From the NCBI GenBank assembly GCA_020284085.1, contig JACEVL010000019.1, positions 2,006,498 to 2,070,497 on the forward strand: DNA of 64,000 nucleotides, in the 5' to 3' direction. Below the pieces are notes generated by a model. It was given only the letters and a program-made list of their open reading frames with translations, was not told the origin of the DNA and searched no databases. Every line of letters starts with the position of its first letter. Position 1 is the first letter of the stretch. Source of the stretch: Aporrectodea caliginosa (lineage: Eukaryota; Annelida; Clitellata; Crassiclitellata; Lumbricidae). A program made the position numbers and the translations under genes. Shown here piece after piece: positions 62,875 through 64,000 of this stretch.

Positions 62875-64000
62875 ACAACACCTGGGAGCGCGGCTGAACT
62901 GGCCGCCTCGCGCAAAATCACTAAATATGCAGACCTTCCCGCAACCCACACCGTCCCCATAGCCATAGAATCATTGGACCCTTTACTAGGTCAGTCCGAG
63001 AGGTTATTACAGAACTAGGACGTCGGGTGCAGAGATGGGTAACTAATCGATTAGATGCTAATCGATTAGCTAATCGATTAGACAAACAGCTAATTCTAAT
63101 TCTAATCGATTAGCTGTCATCCGATGCTAATTCTAATTCTAATCGATTAGCAATTTTCAGCTAATTCTAATCGAAAATCGATTAGCTGATCGATTAGATG
63201 GTTGAAAGTTAAGCTGAGAATGCATTCATTAAGAATGAGTTTATTAATATTGAGTTTTCAAGAGTTCCTTACTTACTTATTTATCTCAAGGCTGTCTCAA
63301 ACCTGCAATGATCTGTTCATTGTTATCTGTCCATTCTGTTCATGCAACACTGAAAGATTTGCATGTTTTCATGTTCGTCATCTACAGCATCACTGTGTTC
63401 CGGCAACCTCAGCTACCATGGAACGCGTATTTACTTCTGCTGGCTGCATCGTAAACGCTAGGCGCAGTAGGCTAAGTGATGCACTGATTCAAGACATGCT
63501 AATTGCAAAATGCAATAGTGAACTTATGCAGTAGCAATGTCAATAACCGCAGCATGTATTGACCGATGTGGTGTTGCTTGCTGGCTTTTGGACTGTTCTC
63601 ACACATAGCAGTTGTGCAGCTTTAGAGACTGTAATAGGCTACAGCTTTAGGCATTGTACGTAATAGGCTACAGCTTTGAGCATTGTAATACGCTAAACTC
63701 ACCCTTAAGCTTTAGGTATTGTAATAGGCTACAGCAACTTGCTGTAATAACTTGCTGTGCTCTGATTACAATTTGACAAATTCATGAAGCAAATATATGT
63801 ATCGAACTATCGATAATTATCGAATTCTAATTCTAATTGCTAATCGATTAGCTGCTGATCATTCTAATTCTAATCGATTAGCTCAAACCTTTTGCTAATT
63901 CTAATTCTAATCGATTAGCAAATTTCAGGAGCTAATTCTAATTCTAATCAATTAGCAGTTCTAGCTAATCGTACCCATCTCTGGTCGGGTGACTGCAGCT
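62875..64000 (+). pseudogene. Retrotransposon ORF C-terminal fragment, split by the hAT element
   Basis: The plus-strand reading PGSAAELAASRKITKYADLP and THTVPIAIESLDPL matches the C-terminal region that follows reverse transcriptase in some non-LTR ORFs (AAARK..KY..L...H.F.PIA.ETLG). A shifted frame gives VITELGRR up to 63029 and resumes VTAA after 63991 once the hAT element and one target copy are removed. The fragment runs off the window. Confidence 0.55.
63030..63983 (+). mobile_element. hAT element, 954 bp, with transposase C-terminus and perfect 8-bp duplication
   Basis: The target duplication GTCGGGTG lies at 63022-63029 and 63984-63991. Termini read CAGAGATGGGTA on both sides. Subterminal regions (63040-63200 and 63820-63975) are packed with CTAATCGATTAG and TAATTCTAAT units, likely transposase sites. 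The frame 63202-63534 ends with VPATSATMERVFTSAGCIVN and RRSRLSDALIQDMLIAK, the hAT dimerisation domain. The BED finger and DDE core are missing, so it is an internally deleted, non-autonomous copy. Confidence 0.92.

Overview
The window is animal nuclear DNA, most likely from a marine invertebrate. The signs are short exons split by GT-AG introns, dense non-LTR retrotransposon debris, MITEs, tRNA-derived SINEs, Helitrons and long microsatellites; the motif TAGGCCTA is frequent. I cannot name the species. There is no bacterial or viral gene organisation, no rRNA, no CRISPR array and no free-standing tRNA gene.

The functional content is a head-to-tail cluster of six BPI/LBP-family genes (bactericidal/permeability-increasing protein, LPS- and lipid-binding fold). 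All six are on the minus strand, each with three coding exons joined by two phase-0 introns. From left to right: gene 1 (8928-12740), gene 2 (15996-20720), gene 3 (23003-28540), gene 4 (34796-41605), gene 5 (46446-50245) and gene 6 (52466-57135). All read intact. Exon 1 encodes the N-terminus, exon 2 the rest of the BPI1 barrel, exon 3 the BPI2 barrel.

The cluster holds two kinds of gene. Genes 5 and 6 look like classical secreted BPI/LBP proteins: signal peptide, the conserved Cys pair of the N-terminal barrel, TATA-like promoters. Genes 1-4 start directly at the mature N-terminus with no visible signal peptide. They carry a Ser/Thr-rich insert with nuclear-localisation-like basic clusters in the BPI1 barrel, and genes 2-4 have lost the second Cys of the pair. 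Upstream of exon 1 they have arrays of TGACGTCA (CREB/ATF) sites, mostly next to ATAAACA (forkhead-like) sites. This suggests a leaderless, possibly nuclear or cytosolic BPI-like subfamily under its own promoter type, and is the most interesting observation here.

Genes 3 and 4 lie in two copies of a roughly 12 kb direct repeat (21185-32939 and 32971-45042), with a single N at the junction (32940). The copies are nearly identical in exons but differ by several transposon insertions with clean empty sites. They are either a recent tandem duplication or two haplotypes joined by the assembler.

Layout: 1-8900 is a gene-poor flank with MITEs, microsatellites, LINE fragments and a hAT BED-finger relic; 8.9-57.1 kb is the BPI-like cluster with transposons in introns and spacers; 57.2-64 kb is a flank with LINE fragments, a duplicated promoter-like module, microsatellites and a 954-bp hAT element with perfect 8-bp target duplications.
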